A program made the position numbers and the translations under genes. The notes beneath the pieces are model-generated. The model saw nothing but the letters and a program-made list of their open reading frames with translations, did not search any database and was not told where the DNA came from. 64,000 nt of DNA from Ipomoea triloba. Taxonomy: Eukaryota > Streptophyta > Magnoliopsida > Solanales > Convolvulaceae. Each line of letters begins with the position of its first letter. Positions within the stretch are counted from its first letter, which is position 1. The stretch is from the NCBI RefSeq assembly GCF_003576645.1, contig NC_044919.1, positions 28,168,072 through 28,232,071 of the forward strand, read 5' to 3'. This document shows positions 61,410 to 64,000 of the stretch, piece after piece.

Positions 61410-63044
61410 GGGTTGTTGTCCTAATATTCTCTGCAAAAAATTTAAAAAATTGTCATTTAGAATGTAGTTTCCATTGGTATTAAAATAAGTAACAATGCAT
61501 GTGGATATTCAAGAGGGGAAAAAAAAAGGCATAGTTTCTTCTAAGGAAAGGAATTGATCTAAGCATAGAATAGATACATCAGAAATGATCTGTCCCATAA
61601 GAAAGATGCTTTTATTGTAGCATTGAACAATGTGCAGTGTGCACAGTGCAAAGAAGTTGACAATGGGATAAAAGATTCAAATGATTGAAGCTGTCTCTAA
61701 AGTTGAATAGCCATAGGACAAAAAATTAGCACTTGGACTTGAGTTATTTTCTCCAGTGCAATTAATAAGTGTTTTCATGTGCAAATGATCATTTATTTTT
61801 CTTCAACATATAGACAATCAAGATGCAATAATCAATGCAATCCAGAAATAGTTCAGTGAGACAGTGCCTTCTTATTTATTAAAGAGTACTCCATACTTTG
61901 TATAATACAAATTTCCCTTCGATCTCTAGAGTACTGTTTTAATTGAAAGTCCAAAATAGTATTTGAGAATATATAGTTTTTAGTAAATTTGATTAAACTT
62001 GAATGTTTTGGAATCTGATACTTATCTAGTGTTACACCAAAATTCTTTCTTAGGTAAATAGACCTATAAAAAAAATTCACAGATGGATCTAATAATTGAT
62101 TAACTAAACATATAAACTTGCAAAATGTCAAACAAGGAATTGAAAGCATTAGATTAAGAATGATTGAACAATTAGTGTCAGCAAGGCCAAAGTTCAGTCG
62201 TGATAAGTTTCTGTTCTCTTGAATGTCTTATGTCATAGGACTTCATAGCCCCTGTCTCAGGGTATGAGTGAGTGGTTATGGATGGAAAAAGAATATTGTG
62301 TCCAACTCTAATATGGGATGATCAATTGTTACCACAAGTGATTGGTAAATACGGAGTAGACGGCAACGCCTGGGAGCACTGGTTGTGGAAAAGTTCAGAT
62401 TTAGTGCTAATGGGATGATTCCCAACCACTACATACAGACAAAGGGGGCCTGCCATAAGGGATTTGGCAAGTTGCTTTCTGCAAATGAATGGGACATGTA
62501 TTTCCACTACTGATGGATGTATGGAATTCAGATTCCTGACTACTTTTAGGGACAAAGAGCATAATAACATGAGAACAAACATTAGTACAGAAGAAATTAA
62601 ACTCAGAAAAAGAAGCTCATGAAATGGCAAAGCTTACAAATGGGAAAGAGTATACAGCAAAAAGATAAACTAAAATTCGAGCTTGACATATGATGGCTAA
62701 GAAGATATAGAATACATACAGTCACTTGGGTATGTAAATGGGAACACAGAGATCAAGCCGGTACCTGAATGGAATAAGCAGCCTGCCTTCTTCAACGCAC
62801 TGAGGATGCCACCGCGTGAGTGAGAGATTGAGGGTTTTGATTTTTGAAGGTCCGAAATTCCAAGCCGGAGATTAATGCGCAAATTAAGCAAATATGAACA
62901 GGAATCTAGCGGGGAAACTTCGTTACATGAATTAACCCATACTCAGTAATAGATACTGTAGTTGCTCGTATGTTAATACTGATTTACTACATAGTCAATT
63001 TTAAATTGTCGTTTTTATTAAAATTATATTATGTTTTTTTGTTA
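61410..63044. other. 5' UTR, leader intron and promoter of the kinase gene
   Basis: The coding exon is preceded by an AG acceptor near 61434. A likely non-coding first exon lies at about 62765-62890. The interval between them is ordinary AT-rich intron sequence. The promoter lies beyond 62890. Confidence 0.5.
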
Positions 63045-63600
63045 GGAATAAGGGTCAAATAGGCAACTGAACTACACACCAAAATGCAATTAAGTCATCA
63101 AACTCAAAAATAATACAATTGGGTCCCTAAACAACACAAATTTATGCAATTTCATCCAAAATAACATGTTTTACATGATGTACCGGTTACTATTAAAAAT
63201 AATATTTTAAAATAATTTTAAATAAAATAATTAATTTAAATTTAAATTTAAAAAAAAAAAACACAAACAACTAACTTCCGGCTGGACTTTGTCTCCATAG
63301 CCAGGAGACGAAGTCGGAGACCAAGGTCTTCGTCTCCTGGCTATGGAGATGAAGGTCCTCGTCTCCGGGCGGAAGTTAGTTGTTTTTTTTTTTAATTTTA
63401 ATTTTAATTAATTATTTTATTTAAAATTATTTTTAAATATTATTTTTAAAATTAGTAATCGGTACATCAAGTAAAACATGTCATTTTGGATGAAATTGCA
63501 TGAATTTGTGTGGTTCAGGGATCCAATCGCATTGTTTTTTAGTTCGATGGCCTAATTACATTTTAGTGTGTAGTTCAATGGCCTATTTTACCCTTATTCC
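63045..63600. mobile_element. Mutator-like MITE with long inverted repeats
   Basis: The ends GGAATAAGGGTCAAATAGGC and GCCTATTTTACCCTTATTCC begin inverted arms of over 200 bp. The centre is a perfect hairpin built on GTCTCC-TAGCCAGGAGACGAAG words. The flanking 9-mers TTTTTGTTA (63036-63044) and TTTTTCTTA (63601-63609) differ at one base, consistent with a 9-bp target duplication. Confidence 0.88.
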
Positions 63601-63810
63601 TTTTTCTTATGAACAGCAAATGACACAATGGTTTTCCCAATAGCTCTCATTGCCTCTGTGTATCCTAGTTAAGATTGTTAGAGTATTTGTATTCATTAAG
63701 ATTTTTGAAAATTATGTCCGTATTTGATTGTTAAGGGCATCCTCAATAGTTTCGTTAGGAAACCAAGTATGAGAAAGAGAAATGGAATAGAAAAAAGAAA
63801 ATAAAAAAAT

Positions 63811-63824
63811 CCTGACAATTTTAA

Positions 63825-63861
<37 letters not shown>

Positions 63862-64000
63862 CAATTTTTAATGGAAAAAAAAAAAAAAACCTGACAATTT
63901 TTAATGGAAAAAAAAAAAAAAACCTGACAATTTTTAATGGAAAAAAAAAAAAAAACCTGACAATTTTTAATGGAAAAAAAAAAAAAAACCTGACAATTTT
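63811..64000. repeat. 33-bp tandem repeat at the window end
   Basis: CCTGACAATTTTTAATGG followed by 15 A is repeated with a 33-bp period (starts at 63857, 63890, 63923, 63956, 63989). A diverged first copy is at 63811. The array continues out of the window. Confidence 0.95.

Overview
The window is nuclear DNA from a flowering plant, most likely a eudicot. The evidence is AT-rich sequence, long (TA)n tracts, GT-AG introns, plant-specific gene families and heavily nested transposons. The species cannot be fixed from sequence alone.

Layout. 1-9 kb: a Helitron-type helicase relic, then two tandem, intronless, minus-strand pectin methylesterase genes (2624-4366 and 6999-8771). A 5'-truncated LINE with a clear target-site duplication lies between them. 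9-16 kb: non-autonomous DNA transposons with readable ends: a MULE-type MITE, a Harbinger-like MITE with another MITE inside, a tRNA-derived SINE, an Ulp1-protease relic and a hAT element. 17-31 kb: a nest of retroelements: head-to-head LTR pieces, a 2.65 kb solo LTR, an LTR element primed by a TGGCGCCG-type site and interrupted by a hAT element, and a decayed copia polyprotein. 31-37.4 kb: an A-rich degenerate satellite with roughly 60-bp subrepeats. 37.5-43.6 kb: a mosaic of minus-strand exons from cyclin B1, phospholipase D and perhaps a tubby-like protein, with small frameshifts, one N and many tandem duplications of exactly 42 bp. 43.7-49.6 kb: relics of LTRs, SINEs and a MULE/Ulp1-type element. 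49.6-61.4 kb: three intact spliced genes: a 134-aa J-domain membrane protein (+), a 378-aa sugar-phosphate/nucleotide-sugar translocator (-) and a 364-aa PTI1-like kinase (-). 63-64 kb: another long-TIR MITE and a 33-bp tandem repeat at the window edge.

The five intact genes have ordinary plant roles (pectin de-esterification in the wall, a J-domain co-chaperone, endomembrane transport, kinase signalling) and show no sign of acting as one pathway. The most unusual signals are the exact 42-bp duplications, which look like assembly joins whose overlap was not removed, and the cyclin B1 relic whose fourth intron holds phospholipase D exons. I do not see a convincing undescribed biological system; the strongest candidates are listed in the findings with decisive tests.
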